Made by a program: the position numbers and the translations under genes. Source: JBBQXK01 sp038251625 (lineage in GTDB: Bacteria > Pseudomonadota > Alphaproteobacteria > Rhodobacterales > Rhodobacteraceae). From it: DNA of 21,293 nucleotides. The stretch is taken from positions 1 to 21,293 of the forward strand of contig JBBSBE010000067.1 of NCBI GenBank assembly GCA_038251625.1. The letters run 5' to 3'. Below are positions 1-6,166 of this stretch, one piece after another (positions within the stretch are counted from its first letter, which is position 1; each line of letters opens with the position of its first letter). Below the pieces are notes generated by a model. The model ran no database searches. It was not told the origin of the DNA and saw only the letters and a list, made by a program, of their open reading frames with translations.

Positions 1-2
1 CC

Positions 3-542
3 ATGTCCGATCTTGTCATCGTCGCTTACCCCGATGAGGCCACTGCCTTTGAAGTGCGGGCCGAACTGGTGCGCTTGCAGAAGGAATATCTGATCGAGAT
101 GGAGGATGTGGTGGTCGTCACGCGGGATGAGGGCGGCGACGTGCATCTGCATCAGGCGGTGAACCTTACGGCGACGGGCGCGATCGGCGGCACGTTCTGG
201 GGTGCGCTGGTGGGGCTTTTGTTCCTGAACCCCATCGTCGGTGCGGCGGTGGGCGCGGGCGCCGGCGCGCTGGCGGGCCGGGCCACGGACATCGGGATCA
301 ACGACGATTTCCTGCGCGATGTGGGCCGCAGCCTCGACAAGGGCGGATCGGCCGTCTGCGTGCTGATCCGCAAGATGACGGCAGACAAGGTGCTGGACCG
401 TCTGTCCGGCTTTCGCAAGAAGGGCCGTGTGGTGCAGACTTCGCTGTCCAAGCAGGCCGAAAGCATCCTGCGCGACATGCTGGAGGAAGGCGTGCATCCG
501 ATGGGCGCGGGCGCCAATCAGATGGGCATTGCCAAGGACTGA
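3..542 (+). CDS. DUF1269 domain membrane-associated protein
   Basis: A 179-residue protein of the DUF1269 family. The opening residues MSDLVIVAYPDEATAFEVRAE match the usual start of that family, so the ATG at position 3 is taken as the true start although only two bases lie upstream in the window. Residues about 60-95 form a glycine/alanine-rich hydrophobic stretch (GALVGLLFLNPIVGAAVGAG) resembling a glycine zipper or membrane hairpin. It is flanked by charged alpha/beta segments that end in an amphipathic helix. The family has no established biochemical function; members are often found in stress-related or membrane contexts. It lies 38 nt ahead of mtgA on the same strand and may share its transcript. 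Family assignment is fairly secure; function is unknown. Confidence 0.85.
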   Translation: MSDLVIVAYPDEATAFEVRAELVRLQKEYLIEMEDVVVVTRDEGGDVHLHQAVNLTATGAIGGTFWGALVGLLFLNPIVGAAVGAGAGALAGRATDIGINDDFLRDVGRSLDKGGSAVCVLIRKMTADKVLDRLSGFRKKGRVVQTSLSKQAESILRDMLEEGVHPMGAGANQMGIAKD

Positions 543-580
543 GGTTGACGCCAGCGCGCCCGGCGTGAGAGTCGGGGGCC

Positions 581-1333
581 ATGGCCCGCCGCAAGACGCC
601 CGCATCGAAGAAAAAGCCGAAGTCGGACGCCCCGCCCCCCCGGCGGCGTGGCCCGCTGCGGCGTGTGATGCTGTGGCTGGTGCGCGGGATATTGGGCGCC
701 GTTGCGCTGATGCTGGCGGTCATCCTGCTTTTCGGCTTCGTGCCGCCCCCGATGAACATCTACCAATGGCAGGAAAGCCGCCGCCTTGGCGGGCTTGAGC
801 GGACATGGGTCGGCTGGGATGAGATCGCGCCGGTGATGGCGCGGTCGGTGGTCGCGGCAGAGGATGCCAATTTCTGCCTGCACTGGGGCTTTGACATGAA
901 CGCGATCCGGCTGGCGATCGAAGAGGGCAGCAATCGCGGCGCTTCGACCCTCAGCCAGCAGGTGGTCAAGAACGTGTTCCTCTGGCAGGGGCGCAGTTGG
1001 GTGCGCAAGGCGCTGGAGGCGATGATGACCCCGGTGGTCGAGTTCGTCTGGACCAAGCGGCGCATCCTTGAGGTTTATCTGAACGTCGCGGAATTCGGGA
1101 CGGGGGTCTTTGGCGTCGAGGCGGCGGCGCGGCACCACTTTGGCGTCAAGGCGTCCGAGTTGACGCCCACGCAGGCCGCGCGGCTGGCCGCGGTGCTGCC
1201 CAACCCGAAGGAGCGTAACGCGGGCAAACCCAGCGCTTTCGTGCGCAAACGCGCGGCGGGAATCGTGGACGGCGCGGCGACGATCCAGGCAGATGGGCGG
1301 GCGGATTGCTTCGAGGATGCCGAGACGGATTGA
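581..1333 (+). CDS. mtgA: Monofunctional biosynthetic peptidoglycan glycosyltransferase
   Basis: A 250-residue GT51-family enzyme that polymerises lipid II into glycan strands at the outer face of the inner membrane, without a transpeptidase domain. Residues 1-27 are a Lys/Arg/Pro-rich cytoplasmic tail and 28-53 a single membrane anchor. The catalytic motif AAEDANFCLHWG places the donor-site Glu at about residue 94. The family blocks STLSQQVVKN and RRILEVYLNVAEFG follow, the latter carrying the second conserved Glu. Length and order are normal for MtgA. The start at 581 follows a G-rich ribosome site (GGGGG) with suitable spacing. The C-terminal 25 residues after the GT51 fold are unremarkable. 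The next gene, 53 nt on, is an FzlA-like division protein, which fits a role in septal wall synthesis. Confidence 0.95.
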   Translation: MARRKTPASKKKPKSDAPPPRRRGPLRRVMLWLVRGILGAVALMLAVILLFGFVPPPMNIYQWQESRRLGGLERTWVGWDEIAPVMARSVVAAEDANFCLHWGFDMNAIRLAIEEGSNRGASTLSQQVVKNVFLWQGRSWVRKALEAMMTPVVEFVWTKRRILEVYLNVAEFGTGVFGVEAAARHHFGVKASELTPTQAARLAAVLPNPKERNAGKPSAFVRKRAAGIVDGAATIQADGRADCFEDAETD

Positions 1334-1386
1334 AACTGGCGTCTCGCCCCGGTTAAGTGTCATGCATTCGGTATCCGAGTATCCAG

Positions 1387-2052
1387 ATGAACCGCCTTTA
1401 TCATTTCCCGCTGTCGCCCTTCTGCCGCAAGGTGCGCCTGACGCTGGCCGAGAAGCGGCAGGAAGTGGAACTGATCGAGGAACGGTACTGGGAGCCAAGC
1501 CCCGATTTCCTGCGGCGCAATCCTGCCGGCAAGGTGCCCGTGCTGCGGATCGACCAGAAGGTGCTGAGCGAAAGCCAGGCGATCTGCGAATACCTTGACG
1601 ATCTTTTTCCCGAACCCCGCCTGATGCCCCGCGAGCCCGAGGCGCGATACGAGGTGCGCCGCCTTTGCGCGTGGTTCGATGACAAGTTTCATGGCGAGGT
1701 GACCTCGAAGCTGCTTTACGAGCGGGTCAACAAAAAGCTGATGGGGCAGGGCTATCCCGACAGCCGCGCGGTGAAGTCGGGAGCAGGGCGGATCAAGTAC
1801 CACATCGATTACATGGGCTGGCTGCTGGATCAGCGCCGGTGGCTGGCGGGCGATGTGATGACGCTGGCCGATTTCACCGCCGCCGCGCATCTGAGCTGCC
1901 TTGATTACATCTCGGACGTGGACTGGAACCGGTCTGCCGTGGTCAAGGACTGGTACGCCAAGATCAAGTCGCGCCCGTCGTTCCGCCCGATCCTGTCGGA
2001 TCAGGTGCCGGGCTTTCCGCCGCCTGCGCATTACGCGGATCTGGATTTCTAA
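1387..2052 (+). CDS. fzlA: GST-fold FtsZ-binding protein FzlA-like
   Basis: A 221-residue protein with a glutathione S-transferase fold: an N-terminal thioredoxin-like domain (residues 1-80, with SPFCRK at 10-15 and NPAGKVPVL) and an all-helical C-terminal domain. The pattern LSESQAICEYL, WFDDKFHGEVTSKLLYERV and the short aromatic/acidic tail ending HYADLDF are what I recall for alphaproteobacterial FzlA. In Caulobacter, FzlA binds FtsZ, curves its filaments and sets the constriction rate; a Trp in the N-terminal domain (here about W35) and the C-terminal tail matter there. The conserved start MNRLYHF selects the ATG at 1387 rather than an in-frame ATG 30 nt upstream; no strong ribosome site is visible. 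The neighbour mtgA supports a cell-division role. The alternative is a generic detoxifying GST. Confidence 0.85.
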   Translation: MNRLYHFPLSPFCRKVRLTLAEKRQEVELIEERYWEPSPDFLRRNPAGKVPVLRIDQKVLSESQAICEYLDDLFPEPRLMPREPEARYEVRRLCAWFDDKFHGEVTSKLLYERVNKKLMGQGYPDSRAVKSGAGRIKYHIDYMGWLLDQRRWLAGDVMTLADFTAAAHLSCLDYISDVDWNRSAVVKDWYAKIKSRPSFRPILSDQVPGFPPPAHYADLDF

Positions 2053-2121
2053 ATCCCCCACAAGGGTTGCGCGGCAGGGCAGTTTCAGGCTTGATCGCCG
2101 CGATCTGGGCAGGGGGCGGGC

Positions 2122-3474
2122 ATGGCATCGGCACGGCGGCGCATCTGGGGCTGGTGGTTCTTTGACTGGGCCAGCCAGCCTTACAACACCCTTCTGCTGA
2201 CCTTCATCTTCGGTCCCTACATCACCGAAATCCTGGGCGACGGCAGCCGGGCGCAAACCGTCTGGGGGTACGGTATCGGGGCGGCAGGGCTGATGATCGC
2301 GGTCTTTTCGCCGCTTCTGGGCTCCATCGCCGACAAGTCGGGGGGGCGGATGCGGTTCATCTGGCTTTTCTCGGCGATGTATGTGCTGGGCGCATGGGGC
2401 CTTTGGTACGCGGCACCGGGCAATTTCAACCTGACGCTCATCATGGTGTCGTTCTGTATCGGCCTGATCGGGATGGAGTTTGCCACCACATTCACCAATG
2501 CCATGATGCCCGATCTGGCCACCCCGGAAGAGATGGGCCGGATATCGGGCTCTGGCTGGGCGTTTGGATATCTCGGCGGCATGGTCGCGCTGATCATCAT
2601 GCTGACGCTGCTGGCCGAAAACGGATCGGGCAAGACGCTGATCGGCATCTCGCCCATCTTCGGGCTGGACCCGACAGCGCGCGAGGGTACGCGTTCGGTG
2701 GGGCCGCTGACCGCCATCTGGTACGCGGTTTTCATGATCCCCTTCTTTCTGTGGGTGCGTGAACCACGCAAGCCCGACGCGGTCCCCGTCAGCGCCGCCG
2801 CCGCCCGCGCCTGGCCCGACCTGAAGGCCAGCCTGCGGGGGCTGCCCGCGCAACGGTCGCTTTTCGCCTATCTCGTGTCCTCGATGTTCTACCGCGACGC
2901 GCTGAACGGCATCTATGTGTTCGGCGGCATCTACGCCGCGGGCGTTCTGGGGTGGAGCCCGGTCGATCTGGGGATCTTCGGCATCCTCGGCACGATCACG
3001 GGCGCACTTTTCGCGTGGCTTGGCGGGCGGGCCGACAGCCGGTATGGGCCAAAGCCCGTGATCGCGCTGACGGTCGTCGTGCTGACGCTGGTGACGATCG
3101 GCATCGTCTTCGTCTCGCGCGAGGGGGTGTTCGGCCTGCCGGTGGGCCCCGAAAGCCGACTGCCCGATATTGCCTTCTACGTGCTCGGCGCGCTGATCGG
3201 GGCGGCGGGCGGGGCGATGCAATCGTGCAGCCGCACGATGATGGTGCGGCAGGCCGACCCCGCGAAGATGACCGAGGCCTTCGGCATGTATGCGCTGACG
3301 GGCAAGGCCACCTCTTTCATCGCCCCCCTGTCCATCGGTATCGTCACGGATATCACCGGCAGCCAGCAGTTGGGCATCCTGCCCCTGATCGTGCTTTTCG
3401 TGATTGGCCTTGTGCTTCTGGCTTGGGTAAAACCGATGGGAGACCGGGCAACGGCGCAAGGCGGGGGCGGCTGA
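2122..3474 (+). CDS. MFS transporter, UMF1/Atg22-like family
   Basis: A 450-residue integral membrane protein with about 12 hydrophobic segments. The N-terminal WWFFDWASQPYNTLLLTFIF is the hallmark of the UMF1 (Atg22-like) branch of the major facilitator superfamily, which differs from classical sugar MFS proteins. A first-half loop holds GSIADKSGGRMR, the counterpart of the MFS loop 2-3 motif, and a similar GGRADSRYGPK occurs in the second half. The bacterial substrate is not established; the yeast relative exports amino acids from the vacuole. The ATG at 2122 follows AGGGGGCGGG, a usable ribosome site. Its stop overlaps the start of mepA by one base (TGATG), implying translational coupling. 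Possibly exports or imports a cell-wall-derived or amino-acid product, but that is inference from the neighbour only. Confidence 0.88.
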   Translation: MASARRRIWGWWFFDWASQPYNTLLLTFIFGPYITEILGDGSRAQTVWGYGIGAAGLMIAVFSPLLGSIADKSGGRMRFIWLFSAMYVLGAWGLWYAAPGNFNLTLIMVSFCIGLIGMEFATTFTNAMMPDLATPEEMGRISGSGWAFGYLGGMVALIIMLTLLAENGSGKTLIGISPIFGLDPTAREGTRSVGPLTAIWYAVFMIPFFLWVREPRKPDAVPVSAAAARAWPDLKASLRGLPAQRSLFAYLVSSMFYRDALNGIYVFGGIYAAGVLGWSPVDLGIFGILGTITGALFAWLGGRADSRYGPKPVIALTVVVLTLVTIGIVFVSREGVFGLPVGPESRLPDIAFYVLGALIGAAGGAMQSCSRTMMVRQADPAKMTEAFGMYALTGKATSFIAPLSIGIVTDITGSQQLGILPLIVLFVIGLVLLAWVKPMGDRATAQGGGG

Positions 3475-4361
3475 TGCGGGCAATCTGGGCGGCGATCTTT
3501 CTGGTGGCACTGGCGGGCGGTGCCAGCGCGCAGCAAAAGGCGAACCAGTTGTTCGGTGCCAAGGCCACGCCGTCGCTGCAAGCCTCTACGCCGGTTGGCA
3601 GCTATGCCAAGGGCTGTGCCGCCGGTAATGTGGAACTGCCCGAAACGGGGCCCACATGGCAGGCGATGCGCCTTTCGCGCAACCGCAACTACGGCCAGCC
3701 CGAAACCATCACGTTCCTGCAGGATCTCAGCCGGATGGCCGTGTCTGTCGGCTGGAAGGGCCTCTATATCGGCGATATCAGCCAGCCGCGCGGCGGGCCG
3801 ATGACCAGCGGCCACGCCAGCCACCAGATCGGCCTTGATGCCGATGTCTGGATGTTGCCGCCACAGCGGCTGAACCTCAGCCGGGCCGAGCGTGAACAGA
3901 TCGGCTCGATCCCCGTCCGGTCTGCCGACCAGCGCAGCGTGACGCGGAACTGGACGCAAAGCCACCGCGAGCTTCTGCGCCTTGCCGCCTCGGACGACCG
4001 GGTGGACCGGATCTTCGTGGCCGCTGCCGTCAAGATCGAAATGTGCAAGACGGCGAAGGCGCGGGACAAGGTATGGATGCAGAAGATCCGCCCCGTGGCC
4101 GGGCATGACACGCATTTTCACGTGCGCCTGAAATGCCCCCCCGGGGCGCGCGCCTGCCAGACGCAGAAACCCACCGTGGCCGACCTGTCGAACGGTGGAA
4201 ACGGCTGTGACAATACGCTGAGGTGGTGGGTGACCGATTACCTCAATCCCCCGAAACCGTCGAAGAAGCCCAAGGATCCCGCGCCCCCCAAACGCGGCTC
4301 GCGCGATTACACCATGGCCGACCTGCCCGCCCAATGCGTCGACGTACTGGCCTCGCGCTGA
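3474..4361 (+). CDS. mepA: Penicillin-insensitive murein endopeptidase
   Basis: A 295-residue periplasmic zinc metallopeptidase of the MepA (M74) family, which cleaves D-Ala-mDAP cross-links in peptidoglycan. Residues 1-20 form a signal peptide ending ASA-QQ. Zinc motifs are visible: HASHQIGLDADVW at 114-126 (by alignment with E. coli MepA the ligands are H117 and D124) and GHDTHFHVR at 210-218 (H216). Several cysteines (C48, C191, C221, C228, C245, C288) could form the disulphides known in the family. The start at 3474 overlaps the MFS stop (TGATG) and begins exactly with the signal peptide. A Lys/Pro-rich linker (about 258-275) precedes the C-terminus. The gene overlaps the following secreted protein by 28 nt. 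Confidence 0.95.
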   Translation: MRAIWAAIFLVALAGGASAQQKANQLFGAKATPSLQASTPVGSYAKGCAAGNVELPETGPTWQAMRLSRNRNYGQPETITFLQDLSRMAVSVGWKGLYIGDISQPRGGPMTSGHASHQIGLDADVWMLPPQRLNLSRAEREQIGSIPVRSADQRSVTRNWTQSHRELLRLAASDDRVDRIFVAAAVKIEMCKTAKARDKVWMQKIRPVAGHDTHFHVRLKCPPGARACQTQKPTVADLSNGGNGCDNTLRWWVTDYLNPPKPSKKPKDPAPPKRGSRDYTMADLPAQCVDVLASR

Positions 4362-5233
4362 TCGCGGGGTCTGTGCTGGCGCTGGCCATGCGCGGCAGCG
4401 CAACGGCCGGTCCGCACGGGTTCCGGGGGGCCTACCGGTGGCGCATGGACGATCCCGAATTCGGCGGTCTGTCGGCGCTGAACGTCTTTCCCGGTGGCAC
4501 GCGGTTCATCGCCATCTCGGACCACGGCGCCTGGACGGAAGGGCGCATCCACCGCGATGCGGCAGGGATCATCAAGGACGTGACCGCAGCGCCCTTCCGG
4601 CTGCTGCTTGGCGCGGACGGCCAGCCCTTCAAGGAGGCGCGGCGCGACAGCGAAGGCGTTGCCGTGGCGCGTGATGGCACGGTCTATATCAGTTTCGAGG
4701 GGCCGCAGGCCGCGCGCGTGCTGCGCTATCCCCGGCTTGACGGCCCGGCCGAGAACCTGACCAGACATCCCGATTTCCCGCGCATGCAGGAAAATTCATC
4801 GCTTGAGGCGTTGGCGATCGGCCCCGACGGCACGCTTTACACGCTGCCCGAACGGTCTGGCGCGCTGGATCGGCCGTTTCCCGTCTACCGCTACCGGGCT
4901 GGCACGTGGGACAAGCCCTTCACCGTTCCACGGCGCGGCAATTACCTGGCCGTTTCGGCCGATGTCGGCCCCGATGGACGCTTCTATCTGCTGGAGCGGG
5001 ATTTCAGGGGGCTGTCGGGCTTTGCCTCGCGCCTGCGCCGCTTTGCGCTGGACGGCAGCGGAGTGTCGCAAGAGGTGACGGTGATGGAAAGCGCCCCCGG
5101 CACGCATGACAACCTGGAGGGGCTGTCGGTCTGGCGCGATGCGGGGGGCGTGCTGGTGGCCACCATGGTGTCGGATGACAATTTCCGGTTCTTCCAGACG
5201 ACCGAACTGGTGGAATACGCACTGCCCGATTGA
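4334..5233 (+). CDS. Exported esterase-like activity of phytase family protein
   Basis: A 299-residue secreted protein matching the esterase-like phytase family (PF13449), a beta-propeller fold. The N-terminus MRRRTGLALIAGSVLALAMR is a typical signal peptide, which supports the ATG at 4334 although no clear ribosome site precedes it; translation probably couples to mepA, whose 3' end it overlaps by 28 nt in another frame. Family features include FGGLSALNVFPGGTRFIAIS at the start, DSEGVAVARDGTVYISFEG in the middle, NSSLEALAIGPDGTLYTLPE, and HDNLEGLSVWRDAGG near the end. These repeated Glu/Gly-rich blade motifs are typical of calcium-dependent propellers. The substrate is unknown; the name refers to fold and weak phytase similarity only. 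Overlap with mepA suggests co-expression in the periplasm. Confidence 0.85.
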   Translation: MRRRTGLALIAGSVLALAMRGSATAGPHGFRGAYRWRMDDPEFGGLSALNVFPGGTRFIAISDHGAWTEGRIHRDAAGIIKDVTAAPFRLLLGADGQPFKEARRDSEGVAVARDGTVYISFEGPQAARVLRYPRLDGPAENLTRHPDFPRMQENSSLEALAIGPDGTLYTLPERSGALDRPFPVYRYRAGTWDKPFTVPRRGNYLAVSADVGPDGRFYLLERDFRGLSGFASRLRRFALDGSGVSQEVTVMESAPGTHDNLEGLSVWRDAGGVLVATMVSDDNFRFFQTTELVEYALPD

Positions 5234-5316
5234 CTCAGGCCCCCACCGGGATTACCCCGCGCCGTCCCCATGACGGGGGCCAAGTCTCCGCGACCTTGTC
5301 AAAACGGAAAACGATC

Positions 5317-5934
5317 ATGCGCCTTCTTCCCGCGATTCTCGCGATGGCCGCCGTTGTGCTGGCCTCGAACATTCTTGTGCAGTTCCTGTGCGGCCCGTGG
5401 CTGACTTGGGGCGCCTTCACCTATCCCGTGGCCTTCCTTGTGACCGACCTCACCAACCGCCTTTACGGGGCTGCCGCCGCGCGCCGTGTGGTGCTGGCGG
5501 GGTTTGCCGTGGGGCTTGTCTCTTCCGCCATCGGCACGCAGATCGAGGGCGACTTCGGCCCCCTCGTCACCCCCCGCATCGCCATCGGATCGGCGCTGGC
5601 CTTCCTGACCGCGCAGCTTCTGGATATCGCGGTGTTTGACAGGTTCCGGCAGGGCAGGTGGTGGCGCGCGCCGCTGATCTCTACCCTCGCGGGGTCTTCG
5701 GTCGATACCGGGATCTTCTTTTCGCTCGCCTTCTCGGCCAGCTTCGCCTTCCTCCATCCCGCCACGGATGTGGCCTGGGCGGGTGAGGTTCTGCCGCTTC
5801 TGGGCCTTGGTCCCGCAGCCCCGCTCTGGGTGTCGCTGGCCGTCGCGGACTGGGGCGTGAAGCTGGCGCTGGCCATTCTGGCGCTGTTGCCTTTTCGCTG
5901 GGCAGTTTTGCGCATGAGCGCAAAGGTAGCGTAA
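5317..5934 (+). CDS. yhhQ: Queuosine precursor transporter, YhhQ/VUT family
   Basis: A 205-residue integral membrane protein of the COG1738 (YhhQ, vitamin-uptake-like) family, which imports queuosine precursors such as preQ0/preQ1 for tRNA modification. The signature SNILVQFLCGPWLTWGAFTYPVAFLVTDLTNRLYG covers residues about 17-51 (NILVQ in TM1, then FLVTDLTNRLYG). About six transmembrane helices follow. The ATG at 5317 matches the conserved family start; an in-frame extension to 5230 would overlap the preceding stop and adds no conserved residues. The ribosome site is weak (CGGAAAACG). No recognisable preQ1 riboswitch is seen in the 83-nt gap upstream. No other queuosine gene lies in the window. 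Confidence 0.9.
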   Translation: MRLLPAILAMAAVVLASNILVQFLCGPWLTWGAFTYPVAFLVTDLTNRLYGAAAARRVVLAGFAVGLVSSAIGTQIEGDFGPLVTPRIAIGSALAFLTAQLLDIAVFDRFRQGRWWRAPLISTLAGSSVDTGIFFSLAFSASFAFLHPATDVAWAGEVLPLLGLGPAAPLWVSLAVADWGVKLALAILALLPFRWAVLRMSAKVA

Positions 5935-5940
5935 AAACTT

Positions 5941-5969
5941 TTGACAAACACAAAATCTGTGTCACCTTC
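5941..5969 (+). promoter_or_regulatory. Possible promoter of the small RNA locus (-35 TTGACA)
   Basis: A perfect -35 hexamer TTGACA at 5941-5946 begins 7 nt after the yhhQ stop. At 17-nt spacing the -10 would be ACCTTC (5964-5969), which is a poor match, so the exact -10 and start site are uncertain; TTATCG at 5973-5978 is too far away. The spacer carries a short inverted repeat (ACACA 5948-5952 / TGTGT 5958-5962). Without a promoter here, the RNA downstream could be the 3' end of the yhhQ transcript. Confidence 0.35.
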
Positions 5970-5987
5970 CCCTTATCGGCAACATTC

Positions 5988-6004
5988 GAAAGGAGGTGAT
6001 CCAG
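5988..6004 (+). promoter_or_regulatory. Extended Shine-Dalgarno complementary to the 16S 3' end
   Basis: GAAAGGAGGTGATCCAG is complementary over 17 nt to the canonical 16S rRNA 3' terminus (CUGGAUCACCUCCUUUC). The GGAGG core (5992-5996) sits 7 nt before the GTG start at 6004, the optimal spacing. Most genes in this window use only 4-6 nt of complementarity. Confidence 0.7.
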
Positions 6005-6060
6005 TGTCTAGAGTGATGTTGGAGAGACGTGTCGGGACAGTCAGGGGGAGCATCTTCTGA
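6004..6060 (+). CDS. 18-residue micro-ORF (leader peptide-like)
   Basis: GTG start at 6004 and TGA at 6058-6060 give the peptide MSRVMLERRVGTVRGSIF. The call rests on the exceptional Shine-Dalgarno placed 7 nt upstream, not on length. Four of 18 residues are arginine, and three of the four arginine codons are AGA, AGA and AGG, which are scarce in the GC-rich neighbours. The stop lies one base before a hairpin whose 5' arm a terminating ribosome would cover, an arrangement like attenuator leader peptides. An ATG at codon 5 is an alternative but is badly spaced from the ribosome site. No protein family is recognised. It could instead be a decoy ribosome-binding site with no functional product. 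Confidence 0.5.
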   Translation: MSRVMLERRVGTVRGSIF

Positions 6061-6061
6061 G

Positions 6062-6156
6062 GGCAGCCCCTCGGGTGCGAAACCCTGATTGGGCTTGAAA
6101 CCTAACTGGCCCATCTCCTTGGAACTCGGAAGGGGTTGTCGTTGTCGGCAGCCCCT
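6062..6156 (+). repeat. Duplicated 10-mer GGCAGCCCCT forming alternative terminator/antiterminator pairings
   Basis: The identical 10-mer GGCAGCCCCT occurs at 6062-6071 and 6147-6156. The second copy is the 3' arm of the terminator. The first copy can pair with the same 5' arm (6131-6140) through the same ten pairs, including two G-U, so the two structures exclude each other. Confidence 0.6.
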
Positions 6157-6166
6157 TCTCCATTTT
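6130..6166 (+). terminator. Rho-independent terminator of the small RNA
   Basis: A 12-bp stem, AAGGGGTTGTCG (6130-6141) with CGGCAGCCCCTT (6146-6157), has a TTGT loop and two G-U pairs. It is followed by CTCCATTTT, a short U-tract ending at 6166 inside the nagA stop codon. The wobble pairs show plus-strand orientation. Confidence 0.75.

Larger units (their letters stand above)
5980..6166 (+). ncRNA. Putative small structured RNA with micro-ORF (dual-function sRNA candidate)
   Basis: The 231-nt gap between convergent yhhQ and nagA holds an ordered set of RNA elements. These are an extreme Shine-Dalgarno (5988-6004), an 18-codon ORF (6004-6060), a hairpin AGCCC/GGGCT (6065-6069 with 6091-6095, inner GGGT/ACCC at 6073-6076 and 6082-6085), a stem TGGGC/GCCCA (6090-6094 with 6109-6113), an internal anti-SD (6112-6120) and a terminator (6130-6166). 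In the terminator two pairs are G-U on the plus strand; they would be A-C mismatches on the minus strand, so the plus-strand RNA is the functional one. Boundaries are inferred. It could be an independent sRNA, a regulated leader that has lost its gene, or the 3' end of yhhQ mRNA. I do not recognise a named Rfam family. Confidence 0.5.

Noticed and set aside
2093..2105. GATCGCCGCGATC palindrome before the MFS gene as an operator
   Set aside because: It is a perfect 13-bp palindrome, but GC-rich DNA yields such sequences often, no promoter elements surround it, and no regulator is linked. Kept only as a note.
1360..3510. Minus-strand open frame of 716 codons opposite fzlA and the MFS gene
   Set aside because: It is rich in His/Arg/Gln/Pro without domains, a typical antisense shadow of GC-rich genes; the plus-strand proteins are well-recognised families.
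5234..5316. Possible preQ1 riboswitch ahead of the queuosine precursor transporter
   Set aside because: The gap contains a short CCCC/GGGG hairpin (5266-5269 with 5275-5278) but no preQ1-I, -II or -III consensus, no A-rich tail pairing with a loop, and no clear SD-masking arrangement.
5997..6024. TGATCC as an RpoE-type -35 element within the small RNA locus
   Set aside because: The sequence is part of the 16S-complementary Shine-Dalgarno, and no suitable -10 follows at the required spacing.
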